Shown in pieces: positions 17,256 to 26,037 of a stretch of DNA of 64,000 bases. The notes below the pieces were generated by a model. It had not been told where the DNA came from, searched no databases, and worked only from the letters and a program-made list of their open reading frames with translations. Positions within the stretch are counted from its first letter, which is position 1; each line of letters begins with the position of its first letter. The translations under genes were made by a program, and so were the position numbers. The DNA is from Litorilinea aerophila (GTDB taxonomy: Bacteria > Chloroflexota > Anaerolineae > Caldilineales > Caldilineaceae): assembly GCF_006569185.2 (NCBI RefSeq), contig NZ_VIGC02000001.1, forward strand, positions 124,001-188,000, given 5' to 3'.

Positions 17256-17298
17256 AGTGGCTCCCTGTGGAATGATAAATGGAAAAGGGTGCATAGGG

Positions 17299-17327
17299 TG
17301 TATAGAGGATGTCCCAGGGATTGTCAA
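17299..17327 (-). promoter_or_regulatory. Sigma70 promoter of the ADP-ribosylglycohydrolase-family gene
   Basis: Read on the minus strand: perfect TTGACA (17327-17322), 17-base spacer, TATACA (17304-17299). Its start site would lie about 35-40 bases before the ATG at 17255. Confidence 0.7.
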
Positions 17328-17357
17328 GGTGCGCCCAGGACCAAACTTTTCTTCACG

Positions 17358-17386
17358 TTGACAAAGCCCCTGGATTCTGCTACATT
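17358..17386 (+). promoter_or_regulatory. Sigma70 promoter of the sugar operon
   Basis: Perfect TTGACA (17358-17363), 17-base spacer, TACATT (17381-17386). The start site would be near 17393, just before the palindrome at 17396. It would drive the aldolase gene and those after it. Confidence 0.55.
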
Positions 17387-17395
17387 GCAAGCAGA

Positions 17396-17405
17396 AAAAC
17401 GTTTT
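17396..17405. promoter_or_regulatory. LacI-type operator candidate
   Basis: The perfect palindrome AAAACGTTTT sits a few bases after the predicted plus-strand start site, where a LacI-family repressor would block transcription. The same palindrome occurs at 27357-27366, upstream of the second Opp/Dpp operon. No regulator gene of that family lies in the window. Confidence 0.45.
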
Positions 17406-17465
17406 CCTGAGGTCAGACAACCAGCTCCTCTTCTCGTTCGGCAGTGACCAACATCGCCTACGTCT

Positions 17466-17617
17466 AGTAAATCCCGGCAGAAATTCGCCGATCAGGCCTC
17501 TGGCCTGCGGCATAGCCGATCAGGCCTCTGGCCCGCGGCTTAGCCGAGCGTTTCCACCAGAGGGAGCGCGCCCAGAGGGCACCCGGAATTTCTGCCGTGG
17601 TATTGACGCCAGACTGT
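17466..17617. repeat. Foldback repeat element, copy 2, with internal tandem repeat
   Basis: It shares with copy 1 (13750-13834) the end GTAAATCCCGGCAGAAATT, the internal GTTTCCACCAGA and the far end AATTTCTGCCGTGG with trailing GCCAGACTGT. It is 67 bases longer because of extra internal sequence, including two 28-base tandem units beginning GCCGATCAGGCCTCTGGCC (17487-17514 and 17515-17542). Confidence 0.7.
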
Positions 17618-17780
17618 ACCGGTCCTGCTTTGGAGCGTTCAGCAAGGTTGATTGCCCGGGTACCCTTTCCACGACAGCCAGGCCACGCGGCCATAGCCTT
17701 TGCCCCGGGCACAATGGATCAAACCCGGTTGAAATACCCGGCCCAAATAGCCAATCACACCAAAACGGACAGGATCATCG

Positions 17781-18566
17781 ATGGCAATTTTAAAACCAGA
17801 CAACCGCGCCCTCATCGTTGCCATGGATCATGGACGCACCAACGGCGTCATCCAGGGCCTGGAGGATCCAGGCCGGGTCATCGACGCCGTCGCAGAGGCG
17901 GGCGCCGATGGCATCATGACCACCTTCGGGGTGGTTAAGCGATATCGGGAACGATTGATCGGCCGCATCCCCACCTTGCTGCGCCTGGATGGCGGCCCCA
18001 GCATTTATCGGGAGGACTGGCTGGCCTACACCGAGTGGAGCCTGTTGCATTCGGTGGAGGATGCCCTCAACCTGGGCGTGGACGGCGTGGTGCTCATGAC
18101 CTTCGTCGGTATCCCCGTGGAACTGGAAACCTACCGCATCGTCGCCCGGGTGGCCGGCGAATGTCTGCAGGCCAACCTGCCCCTGATGGTGGAGGCCCTC
18201 CCCTGCCGCAGCGAGCGGATCCCCGATCCCCTGGCGGCGGATGCCATGGCTTCGGCCGCGCGGCTGGCCTTTGAACATGGCGCGGACTACATCAAGACGT
18301 ACTACACCGGCACGCCCGAATCGTTTCGACAGGTGGTGACCAACTGCCCTGTCCCCACCCTGATCGCTGGCGGCCCCCGCATGGACAGCAGCGAAGCCAT
18401 GTTGCAGGTGGTCCATGGCGCGGTGACAGCCGGTGCGGCTGGCGTGGTCTTTGGACGCAACATCTGGCAACATCCGGACCCGGCCGCGGTGGTGGGCGCC
18501 CTTCGCCACATCATCCACGACGGGGGCGATGTGGCCTCTGCCCTGGCTATGCTGGAGGGGCAATAG
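17781..18566 (+). CDS. Class I aldolase, DhnA/LacD/LsrF-like
   Basis: 261 aa TIM-barrel aldolase. The start [10 protein letters not shown] and the Schiff-base lysine strand DYIKTYYTG are those of the DhnA-type class I fructose-bisphosphate aldolase family, which also includes LsrF. The C-terminal phosphate-binding part (IAGGPR, then [12 protein letters not shown]) is intact. It would split or thiolyse a phosphorylated keto-sugar. AGGA lies eight bases before the ATG. First gene of the sugar operon, with the FGGY kinase further along. Confidence 0.85.
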   Translation: MAILKPDNRALIVAMDHGRTNGVIQGLEDPGRVIDAVAEAGADGIMTTFGVVKRYRERLIGRIPTLLRLDGGPSIYREDWLAYTEWSLLHSVEDALNLGVDGVVLMTFVGIPVELETYRIVARVAGECLQANLPLMVEALPCRSERIPDPLAADAMASAARLAFEHGADYIKTYYTGTPESFRQVVTNCPVPTLIAGGPRMDSSEAMLQVVHGAVTAGAAGVVFGRNIWQHPDPAAVVGALRHIIHDGGDVASALAMLEGQ

Positions 18567-18748
18567 CCACCACCTCCATCGCCCGCTCCTGTTGGGTCCA
18601 ACACGCCCTTTTCGTTTCTGTGAGTTCTCTTCGGCTGCCAGGCAGCGCCCCATCCTTGAACATCTCAACGGAGCCGGGACAGCTGACAGCCGAAGTCCAG
18701 CTTTATTCAAGGAACTTTCTTTTGTGAAAGGGAAGGAGAACGACACCG

Positions 18749-20452
18749 ATGCAAAAGACAAGGACATCCTGGAAATCCTGGCGGCTGATGGTAACCCTAC
18801 TGGCCGCCCTGTTGCTCCTGGCTGCCTGTGGCGGTGGTGGCGGTGGCGGGGCGGAAGCCCCTGCGGAAGCGCCCGCCGAGGCCGCAGCCACACCAACGCC
18901 AGAGGCTGCTCAGGAAGAGGAAGGGACGGTAGGCCCCGTGGTGGAGGAGGGCCAGGCGGCCACAGTGGTGGAAGCCGGCGAACTGGCGCCGCCCGTGGTG
19001 GCCACCCCCTGCGAGCCCGGCTCCTGCCCCTTTGAAGGCCAGACGGTGACGGTCATCGTCAACACCGCCGGCGAAAAGGGCCCCATCTCCGGCCCCTTCT
19101 ACGAGGTGCGGGATGAGTTCGAACAGGCCACCGGCGCCACCCTGGAGATCGTGGAAGTGCCCTTCGCCGAACACTTCCCCAAGCTGATGACTGACCTCAC
19201 CACCGGCACCGGCCAATATGACACCTCCATCGCCGGCGCCTGGTGGCTGGGCGACCTGGTGGGCGGCGACTTCATCCTCCCCTACGACGACTGGTACAAC
19301 GATCCCCGCTTCCCCCAGTGGGACATCGAGGACGTCCTGCCCGGCCCCCGGGAGCTGCTCATGTACGGCGGCAAGAAGTACATGGTGGCCAACGACCACG
19401 ACGGCCAGGTCATGTACTACCGGCGGGACCTGCTGGAAGATCCCGAGCACCAGGCCGCCTTCCGGGAGCAATACGGCTATGACCTGGGCGTCCCCCAGAC
19501 CTGGGACCAGTTCCGGGATGTGGCCGAGTACTTCAACGGCAAGGATCTCAACGGGGATGGGACGCCGGACAATGGCCTGACCCTCCACCTGAAGGTGGGC
19601 GGCCAGGGCATGTTCCACTTCATGTCCTTCTCCGCGCCCTTCGTCATCGGGCCGGAAAACCCCAAGCTCTACTGGTTCGACCCTGAGACCATGGAGCCCC
19701 TGATCGACAGCCCCGGCCACCTGCGGGCCATGGAAACCCTCATCGACCTGCTCCAGTTCGGTCCCGAGGCCATGCTAGCCTGGAGCCTGGGCGAGAGCTG
19801 GGATCACTTCCTGCGGGGCGAGGCCGCGCTCACCTTCACCTGGGGTGACCTGGGCGCGCTGGCCCAGCAGGAGGGCAGTCAGGTCAAGGGCAAGACCGGC
19901 GCCGCGCCCATTCCCGGCACCCACGAGTACTACAACATCCAAACCGGCGAATGGGTGCAGACCGAGGAGCCCAACATGGTGGGCAACACCACCGGCGGCT
20001 CCTGGGCCGGCGTGATCTCCAAATTCTCCGACGCGCCGGAGGCCACCTACTACCTGCTGGCCCTGATGGCCACCAAGGAGAAGTCCCTGATCTATGCCGC
20101 CCGCGGCTGGGATGGCGTGGATCCGGGCCGGTACAGTCATTTCCTGGAGCCCAACGGCACCGCCACCATCGACGACTACCTGGCGGCCGGCTGGGATGAG
20201 GCGGACATCCGGGACTACACCAACGCCTACTTCGAGAACTTCAACGCGCCGTTGCAGTTCCCATACCTCCGCATTCCGGGCACCTTCGAATACTGGACGG
20301 CCCTGGACATCCACCTGTCCGAGGCGGCTACCGGTCAGGTGACGCCCGAAGAGGCCCTGCGGGCCACTGCAGCCGACTTCGAACAGATCACCGACCGGCT
20401 GGGCCGGGAGACGCAACTGGAGATCTACCGGACCTCCCTGGGGCTTGAGTAA
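18749..20452 (+). CDS. Sugar ABC transporter substrate-binding lipoprotein (CUT1, family 1)
   Basis: 567 aa with AAGGAG upstream. The lipoprotein signal ends in LLAAC (Cys27), followed by seven glycines and an Ala/Glu spacer. The rest is an extracellular solute-binding family 1 protein; segments such as [20 protein letters not shown] and [17 protein letters not shown] are typical. It would bind an oligosaccharide or glycoside outside the cell. The 182-bp gap to the aldolase holds inverted arms CTTCGGCTG / CAGCCGAAG (18629-18637, 18687-18695). Confidence 0.93.
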   Translation: MQKTRTSWKSWRLMVTLLAALLLLAACGGGGGGGAEAPAEAPAEAAATPTPEAAQEEEGTVGPVVEEGQAATVVEAGELAPPVVATPCEPGSCPFEGQTVTVIVNTAGEKGPISGPFYEVRDEFEQATGATLEIVEVPFAEHFPKLMTDLTTGTGQYDTSIAGAWWLGDLVGGDFILPYDDWYNDPRFPQWDIEDVLPGPRELLMYGGKKYMVANDHDGQVMYYRRDLLEDPEHQAAFREQYGYDLGVPQTWDQFRDVAEYFNGKDLNGDGTPDNGLTLHLKVGGQGMFHFMSFSAPFVIGPENPKLYWFDPETMEPLIDSPGHLRAMETLIDLLQFGPEAMLAWSLGESWDHFLRGEAALTFTWGDLGALAQQEGSQVKGKTGAAPIPGTHEYYNIQTGEWVQTEEPNMVGNTTGGSWAGVISKFSDAPEATYYLLALMATKEKSLIYAARGWDGVDPGRYSHFLEPNGTATIDDYLAAGWDEADIRDYTNAYFENFNAPLQFPYLRIPGTFEYWTALDIHLSEAATGQVTPEEALRATAADFEQITDRLGRETQLEIYRTSLGLE

Positions 20453-20461
20453 CACATGTCC

Positions 20462-20507
20462 AAGGTCGGCGGGCCGGGGCGGTGCGAACTCCCGACCCGC
20501 CGACCTT
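20462..20507 (+). promoter_or_regulatory. Intercistronic stem-loop between binding-protein and permease genes
   Basis: AAGGTCGGCGGG (20462-20473) and its exact complement (20496-20507) give a perfect 12-bp stem with a 22-base loop. It starts about ten bases after the binding-protein stop. The same arrangement occurs in the other two importer operons, and suggests mRNA stabilisation of the binding-protein message. Confidence 0.7.
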
Positions 20508-20606
20508 CCCTGTCCCCTTGCGCGCCTGGCTCCACCGCTTCCGCGACCATCCTGGGTGTTCCACGGGCAGAGCCCGGTATGCAACCTGGCGTAAAGGAGA
20601 TAAGCG

Positions 20607-21527
20607 TTGACACAGGTGACCGGTCAACTATCCAAAACCGCAGCCCTGCCAGCCCGCCGCAGGCGACGGGACCGGACGTCGCTTTTCTTTTTGTTGCCTG
20701 CCGTGGTCTGGATCCTGCTCTTCACCCTCTTCCCGCTGCTCTACGCCCTGTTTACCAGCTTTTACAGCTTCCGCTTCGGCCAGCGGAATCAATTTGTGGG
20801 GCTGGCCAATTTCGAGCGCCTCTTCATCGACCAAAACCTCCACTCCGGCCTGCGGGTGACCCTGATCTTCGTGGTCGCCACGGTGACCGTGGAGATGATC
20901 CTGGGCTTCCTGTTGGCCCTCCTGCTCAACCGGGAGCTGCGGGGCAAAAATATCCTGCGTGCGCTCATGACCCTGCCCCTCTTTGCCACGCCGGTGGCCA
21001 TGGGCTACCTGGGCATCACCCTCTACTACGAGCAAAACGGCCCCATCAACGAATTCATTCGCTTCCTGGGCGGCCAGGGTATCCCCTGGCTCTCCAGCCC
21101 CCGCTGGGCGCTGATCGCGGTCATCATCCTGGACGTCTGGCAGTGGACGCCCTTCGTCTTCCTGGTTTCGCTGGCCGCACTCCAGAGTCTTTCGCCCGAT
21201 CTCTACGAGGCGGCTGAAGTGGACGGGGCGTCGGGCTGGCAGCTCTTCCGCCACATCACCCTCCCCCTGATGGCGCCCACCCTCTGGCTGATCCTGTTGC
21301 TGCGCCTGGTGGAGGCCTTCAAGGTCTTCGACATTCCCACCAGCCTGACCCTGGGCGGCCCTGGCCGCGCCACCGAGGTGTACAGCCTCTTCACCTATCG
21401 CACCGCGCTGCGCTTCTTCGACCATGGCTATGCCGCGGCCCAGGGGTTTCTGCTGCTCTTCATCGTGATGTTAATCGTCTCCCTGCTCTTCGGCCAGATC
21501 CGCGAGCTGTATGAGGAAGGCAGGTAA
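20607..21527 (+). CDS. Sugar ABC transporter permease (MalF/UgpA type)
   Basis: 306 aa starting with TTG: AAAGGAG stands eight bases before it and the product then begins [10 protein letters not shown]. There are six membrane segments and the EAA loop [22 protein letters not shown], which contacts the ATPase. It forms the channel with the next gene's product. No ATPase gene lies in this operon; a shared MsmK/UgpC-like ATPase from elsewhere is expected. Confidence 0.92.
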   Translation: MTQVTGQLSKTAALPARRRRRDRTSLFFLLPAVVWILLFTLFPLLYALFTSFYSFRFGQRNQFVGLANFERLFIDQNLHSGLRVTLIFVVATVTVEMILGFLLALLLNRELRGKNILRALMTLPLFATPVAMGYLGITLYYEQNGPINEFIRFLGGQGIPWLSSPRWALIAVIILDVWQWTPFVFLVSLAALQSLSPDLYEAAEVDGASGWQLFRHITLPLMAPTLWLILLLRLVEAFKVFDIPTSLTLGGPGRATEVYSLFTYRTALRFFDHGYAAAQGFLLLFIVMLIVSLLFGQIRELYEEGR

Positions 21528-21530
21528 CCC

Positions 21531-22376
21531 ATGACCCTTCGCACACGCCAGCTGCTCACCAACCTGATCCTGGCCGCCGTCCTGGTCATCATGGTGCTCT
21601 GGGTGCTCTTCCCGTTCTACTGGGCGTTCCTCAACTCCATCAAACATCCGGCGGACACCTTCGAGAACAGCTGGATCCCGTTCCTCCAGTTCCAGCCCAC
21701 CCTGGAACACTGGCGCGCCGAGTTGGCCATCCGGGAAATTCGCCGGGCCCTCTGGAACAGCACCGTCATCTCCATCGGCGCGGCGACCCTGGCCGTGGCC
21801 CTGGGGACCCTGGCCGCCTACGCCCTGGCCCGCTTCCGCTTCCACCGCCCCCAGAACGGCACCATCACCACCTGGTTCCTCTCTCAGCGGGTGTTGCCGC
21901 CGGTGGTGGTGGTCATCCCCTTCTTCCTGCTCATGCGGCAACTCCGTCTGCTGGACTCCGTCTGGGCGCTGGTGATGCTCAACGCCACCTTCACCCTGCC
22001 CTTCCCCGTCATCATCCTGAGCCAGATGTTCCGGGAGCTGCCGGTGGAGCTGGAGGAAGCGGCCCTGGTGGACGGCGCCTCCCGCTTCCAGGCCTTCTAT
22101 CGGGTGGCGCTGCCTCTGGTCGTCCCTGGATTGGTGGCCACCTGGATCATCTGCATGGCCTTCAGTTGGAACGAGTTCCTCTTCGCCCTGGCGCTGACCA
22201 CCAAGAACGCCATCCCCATGCCCGTCATCATCGCCGGCGCCGAACACACCCGAGGGGTCCAGTTCTGGTTTGTGGGCGTGCGGGTCATGCTCACCATGTT
22301 GCCGCCCACCATCCTGGCCCTGCTGGCCCAGCGCTACATTATCCGCGGCCTCACCCTGGGCGCCGTCAAAGGATGA
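21531..22376 (+). CDS. Sugar ABC transporter permease (MalG/UgpE type)
   Basis: 281 aa, three bases after the first permease. There are six membrane segments and the EAA loop EEAALVDGASRFQAFYRVALPL. The C-terminal IIRGLTLGAVKG is the usual end of MalG/UgpE proteins. It completes the import channel. Confidence 0.93.
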   Translation: MTLRTRQLLTNLILAAVLVIMVLWVLFPFYWAFLNSIKHPADTFENSWIPFLQFQPTLEHWRAELAIREIRRALWNSTVISIGAATLAVALGTLAAYALARFRFHRPQNGTITTWFLSQRVLPPVVVVIPFFLLMRQLRLLDSVWALVMLNATFTLPFPVIILSQMFRELPVELEEAALVDGASRFQAFYRVALPLVVPGLVATWIICMAFSWNEFLFALALTTKNAIPMPVIIAGAEHTRGVQFWFVGVRVMLTMLPPTILALLAQRYIIRGLTLGAVKG

Positions 22377-22445
22377 CCTTCACCCCGGGCCCGCCCCCGG
22401 GGCCCGTCACCGCCAACCCGGGCATCTTCAGATCCCAGAGGCACC

Positions 22446-23990
22446 ATGGAATCGACACCGCTGCTGGTGGGCCTGGATGTGGGCACCACCAACATCAAAG
22501 CCATTGCATTTGACCCTGCAGGCCAGGCCGTGGCCCAGGCCACTGTCCCCACGCCAACCCACTACCACCCAGAGCCCAGCCGCCAGGGTTGGGCCTACTA
22601 CCATCCCGAGGAGCTGTGGGAAACGACGGCCCGAGCCCTGCGCCAGGTAACCGCCGGCCTGACAGAGCCCGGACGGGTGGTGGGGGTGGCCGTGGCCAGC
22701 GTGGGGGAGACCGGCATCCCCCTGGACCGGGCAGGTCGCCCCACCGGGGAAGCCATCGCCTGGTTCGACCGGCGCACCACCGAGCAGGCCGCCTGGCTGG
22801 ATGCCCAGATCGGCTGGGAGCGGCTGTTTGCCATTTCCGGCCTGGCCTTGCAGCCCATCTTCGGCCTGTGCAAAGTGCTCTGGCTGCGCCAGCATGAGCC
22901 CGAGGCCTGGGCGCGCACGGCCCGCTGGCTCAACGTGGCCGACTACATCGCCTATCGCCTGAGCGGCCAGATGGCCACCGACTTCTCCCTGGCCTCCCGC
23001 ACCCTGGCCCTGGATCTACACCGCCTGCGCTGGGCCACCGAACTCCTGGCCGAGCTGGGCCTTCCCCCGGACCTGTTTGCCCCGCTGACGGCCAGCGGCA
23101 CGCCCCTGGGCCCCGTCCTGCCGGAGGTGGCTGCGGCCACCGGCCTGCCATCCCATGCCCAGGTGGCCGTGGGCGGCCATGACCACGTCTGTGGGGCCCT
23201 GGCCCTGGGAGTAACCGACCCGGGCACCGTGCTCAATTCCCTGGGCACGGCGGAAGCGGTCTTCTTGCCTGTCACCCGCCCCCTCACCGACCCGGCCTTC
23301 GGCCAGCAGGGCTATTCCCAGGGAACCCACGTGGATGGGCGCCACTATTACGCGCTGGGTGGGCTCTACACGTCCGGCGCCAGCGTGGAGTGGTTTCGCG
23401 AGGCCATCGCCGATGGCGCCCCCTACGCCACCCTGATCCAGGAGGCGGCCGACGTTCCCCCGGGCAGCCTGGGCGTCTGCTTCCTGCCCCATCTGCGGCT
23501 GGCCAATCCGCCCCATCTGGATCCCCGCTCCCGGGGCGCCTTCATCGGCCTCAGCACCGAAGCCCGGCGGGGCGTCCTCTTTCGGGCGCTGCTGGAGGGC
23601 CTGTCCTTGGAGATGCGCAGCACCCTGGAGCCGCTATTGGGCCACGCGCAGGCCACCCTGCAACGGGTCATGGCTACCGGCGGCGGCACCCGCAATGAGC
23701 TCTGGATACGCATCAAGGCGGGCGTCCTGGACCGGCCCGTCCATGTGGTCAGCGTGGCCGAATCCACCGCCCTGGGCGCGGCCGTGCTGGCCGGCATGGG
23801 GGCCGGCGTCTACGCCGACGTGGCCGATGCCCTGGCCCGGCTGGCCCTCACAGCCACGCCGGTTCATCCCGTGCCAGAGGAAGCCCGCCTCTACAGCCGG
23901 ATCTACCGGGAAGTCTACAGCCATGTCTACGAGACACTGCGCCCCCTGCACCACGCCCTGGACACGATCCGGAGCAGTAGGTCATCGTAG
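22446..23990 (+). CDS. FGGY-family carbohydrate kinase
   Basis: 514 aa, a full-length two-domain sugar kinase: N-terminal phosphate-binding loop GLDVGTTNIKAIAFD, a central region with GGHDHVCGAL and GTAEAVF, and the C-terminal ATP-binding motif ATGGGTRNELW followed by AESTALGAAVLAG. It phosphorylates a sugar or polyol (xylulose, glycerol, AI-2 and similar substrates in the family). Next to a DhnA-type aldolase and an importer it should trap the imported sugar. The specific substrate cannot be told. Confidence 0.9.
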   Translation: MESTPLLVGLDVGTTNIKAIAFDPAGQAVAQATVPTPTHYHPEPSRQGWAYYHPEELWETTARALRQVTAGLTEPGRVVGVAVASVGETGIPLDRAGRPTGEAIAWFDRRTTEQAAWLDAQIGWERLFAISGLALQPIFGLCKVLWLRQHEPEAWARTARWLNVADYIAYRLSGQMATDFSLASRTLALDLHRLRWATELLAELGLPPDLFAPLTASGTPLGPVLPEVAAATGLPSHAQVAVGGHDHVCGALALGVTDPGTVLNSLGTAEAVFLPVTRPLTDPAFGQQGYSQGTHVDGRHYYALGGLYTSGASVEWFREAIADGAPYATLIQEAADVPPGSLGVCFLPHLRLANPPHLDPRSRGAFIGLSTEARRGVLFRALLEGLSLEMRSTLEPLLGHAQATLQRVMATGGGTRNELWIRIKAGVLDRPVHVVSVAESTALGAAVLAGMGAGVYADVADALARLALTATPVHPVPEEARLYSRIYREVYSHVYETLRPLHHALDTIRSSRSS

Positions 23991-24519
23991 TCGGTTTTGA
24001 TCCACAGACAACACAGATTCACACCAATTTTTGTGGAATTCACACGCGGATCCACTTACAGAAACCACAAATTTCACACACAGACACACATTCAACAGGA
24101 TCAACGGATTCCACAGATTTGCACAGATACACTACCTTTACAGATTTGAGCCACAGATTCCACAGATGAGCACGGATGTAGTCCTTCCCGATGGCGATCC
24201 ATCTGCGGCGTGGGCATCCTCAGATGCCGACCCAGTCGCTGCGCAGCCGTCGTCATCCTTTCATCCGCCTGGGTCCGGCACCATGGGGCGGCTGGGAGCC
24301 GTCCCTACGGCAAGCAAACCGGCGCCCTTTCGCGATTGGCGACAGTGGGTGGGCACGGAGGCCCGCCCCTACGGAAACGGGCACCAGGTCGTAGGCGTCG
24401 TCATCCTTTCATCCGCCTGGGTTCTGTGGATCGGATCGGCAAAGATAGTGCCAGGTAAAAATCTGTGTAAAGCTGTGAAATCTGTGGATCCCTCCTTATC
24501 TTCTGTGGAGAGGCAGATC
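23991..24519. other. Repeat-rich gap inside the sugar gene cluster
   Basis: Half a kilobase without a gene separates the two kinases. The first part is A/C-rich with many variants of CACAGATTCCACAGAT. The second part carries GTCGTCATCCTTTCATCCGC twice (from about 24250 and 24399) and a minus-strand fragment of the GTAGG-type hairpin repeat (24351-24372). It looks like accumulated repeat debris that has split the cluster. Confidence 0.6.
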
Positions 24520-25470
24520 ATGACGGAACCATTGCTGCCTGTGTTCACCGTCACCCTGAACCCGGGCCTGGACCGCACCTTGGTGGTTCCCCGGCTTCAG
24601 GAGAATGTGGTCTTGCGGGCCGTGGAGAGTCGCCTGGACTGGGGCGGAAAGGGCTTCAATGTCTCCCGGGCCCTGCAGGCCTTGGGGGTACCCAGCACGG
24701 CCCTGGGTTTTGTGGGCGGCGCCACCGGCCAGCTGCTGGAGCGGGGCCTGTCAGGTCTGGGCATCGCCACCGATTTTGTGCACATCCAGGGGGAAACCCG
24801 CACCAACACGGTCATTGCGGAAGCCCACAGCGGCCGCTACATCAAGGTGAACGAGGCCGGCCCCACGGTGACGCCGGCCGAGCTGGCCGGGCTGCGGGCC
24901 CGGTTGATGGACCTGGCCACGCCGGGGAGCTATTGGGTACTGGCGGGCAGCCTACCGCCGGGCGTCCCGTCCACCTGCTACGGGGAGCTGATCGCTGTGC
25001 TGCGGGAACGGGGAGCACGGCCCATGTTGGATACCAGCGGTGAGGCCCTGCGCCTGGGCTGTGCTGCGGGGCCGTTTCTGGTCAAGCCCAACCAGGAAGA
25101 GGCCGCCGAATTGCTGGGGCGGCCGCTCCGCACCCAGGCCGACCGGCTGGACACGGTGGCGTTTTTTCTGGAGCAGGGTGTAGAGTTGGTGGCCCTGTCC
25201 CTGGGCGCGGAGGGGCTGGTGTTGGGGAGCCGGAGCGAGGTGGTGCAGGCGGTGCCGCCGGCCGTGACAGTGCAGACGGTGGTCGGCGTGGGGGATGCCC
25301 TGCTGGCCGGCATCCTCTGGGCCCTGGTGCGAGGGGCAACCTTGGCCGATGTGGCGCGGTGGGGAGTCGCCGCGGGCACGGCTGCCGCCCAGGAGCCAGG
25401 CGTGGGCGTGGGCAGCCGTGCATCCGTGGAGGCGCTCTACGGACAGGTTCGCGTGTTCACCCTGCGCTAG
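24520..25470 (+). CDS. PfkB-family sugar kinase (1-phosphofructokinase-like)
   Basis: 316 aa from the ATG after GGAG; the upstream open frame runs into repeats. The start TVTLNPGLDRTL, the signature GGKGFNVSRAL and the C-terminal catalytic motif VVGVGDALLAG (Asp as base) match 1-phosphofructokinase/tagatose-6-phosphate kinase. It would add a second phosphate to a ketose phosphate, giving a substrate for the class I aldolase upstream. It ends by overlapping the convergent DUF6295-like gene by 14 bases. Confidence 0.9.
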   Translation: MTEPLLPVFTVTLNPGLDRTLVVPRLQENVVLRAVESRLDWGGKGFNVSRALQALGVPSTALGFVGGATGQLLERGLSGLGIATDFVHIQGETRTNTVIAEAHSGRYIKVNEAGPTVTPAELAGLRARLMDLATPGSYWVLAGSLPPGVPSTCYGELIAVLRERGARPMLDTSGEALRLGCAAGPFLVKPNQEEAAELLGRPLRTQADRLDTVAFFLEQGVELVALSLGAEGLVLGSRSEVVQAVPPAVTVQTVVGVGDALLAGILWALVRGATLADVARWGVAAGTAAAQEPGVGVGSRASVEALYGQVRVFTLR

Positions 25471-25774
25471 AAGAGAGCGGTACCGTCGCTTCCCCGGTCA
25501 CATCTTCCTCCTCCAGGTGTCCCCGGGCCTCGGCCTGGGCCAGCACCCGCTGGATGGCGTCCACCAGCGCCCGGGCGGACGCCACGCTGAGCTCCACCGC
25601 CACCCGGGCGCCCGGTCCCTGCGCTTCGTTCACAAAGTCGATGTTCAGGGCGTGCTCCAGGGGCGCATGGAAGGGATGGTCGTAGGAGACGTAGGCCTGG
25701 GCCAGTTCAAACCAGTCCTGCCGGCCCTTGCCGCTGCCTGCGATCTGGATCTGCTCGGCGATCATGGTGCACAT
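25457..25774 (-). CDS. Small DUF6295-like protein
   Basis: 105 aa from the ATG of MCTMIAEQIQIAGSGKG; an ATG two codons earlier is also possible. The sequence SYDHPFHAPLEHALNIDFVN followed by VAVELSVASARALVDAI matches, as far as I can judge, the small DUF6295 family of unknown function. It is cytoplasmic, with a conserved His-rich centre that could bind a metal. It is convergent with the PfkB-type kinase gene and overlaps its end. Confidence 0.7.
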   Translation of the reverse strand: MCTMIAEQIQIAGSGKGRQDWFELAQAYVSYDHPFHAPLEHALNIDFVNEAQGPGARVAVELSVASARALVDAIQRVLAQAEARGHLEEEDVTGEATVPLSSSAG

Positions 25775-25878
25775 AGCCATCTCTCTCTTTCTCATGATGC
25801 CGGTTTGACGGCAATACCGCTGCCCCGGCGGATTCGATCCACAGATTCCACAGATGAACACAGATTTTGCCAGTCCTC

Positions 25879-25968
25879 GTAGGGGCGGGCCCCCGTGCCC
25901 GCCCGATGCCGCCACACCCGGGCGGATAAAAGGGCGGCGACGCATGCGCAGCTGCGAGCTGCGCCTAC
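25879..25968 (+). repeat. Two-hairpin intergenic repeat
   Basis: The order is GTAGG, stem GGCGGGC / GCCCGCC (25884-25890, 25897-25903), a 42-base spacer, stem GCGCAGC / GCTGCGC (25946-25952, 25958-25964), then CCTAC. The terminal GTAGG and CCTAC are complementary, so the whole could close into a three-way junction. The same plan recurs at 53295-53593 and 63653-63728. Confidence 0.7.
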
Positions 25969-26037
25969 GAAGGAGCGGCCAGGCCCCGTAGGGACGGCCC
26001 CCGGGTTTACACCGATGGCCTGCCATGCCGCTCCCCA

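Larger units (their letters stand above)
17256..17780. other. Divergent regulatory region with repeat element
   Basis: This 0.5-kb gap holds promoters for both directions, a LacI-like palindrome, and copy 2 of the foldback element. No protein-coding frame is credible. The plus-strand transcript would have a leader of nearly 390 bases that includes the repeat. Confidence 0.7.
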
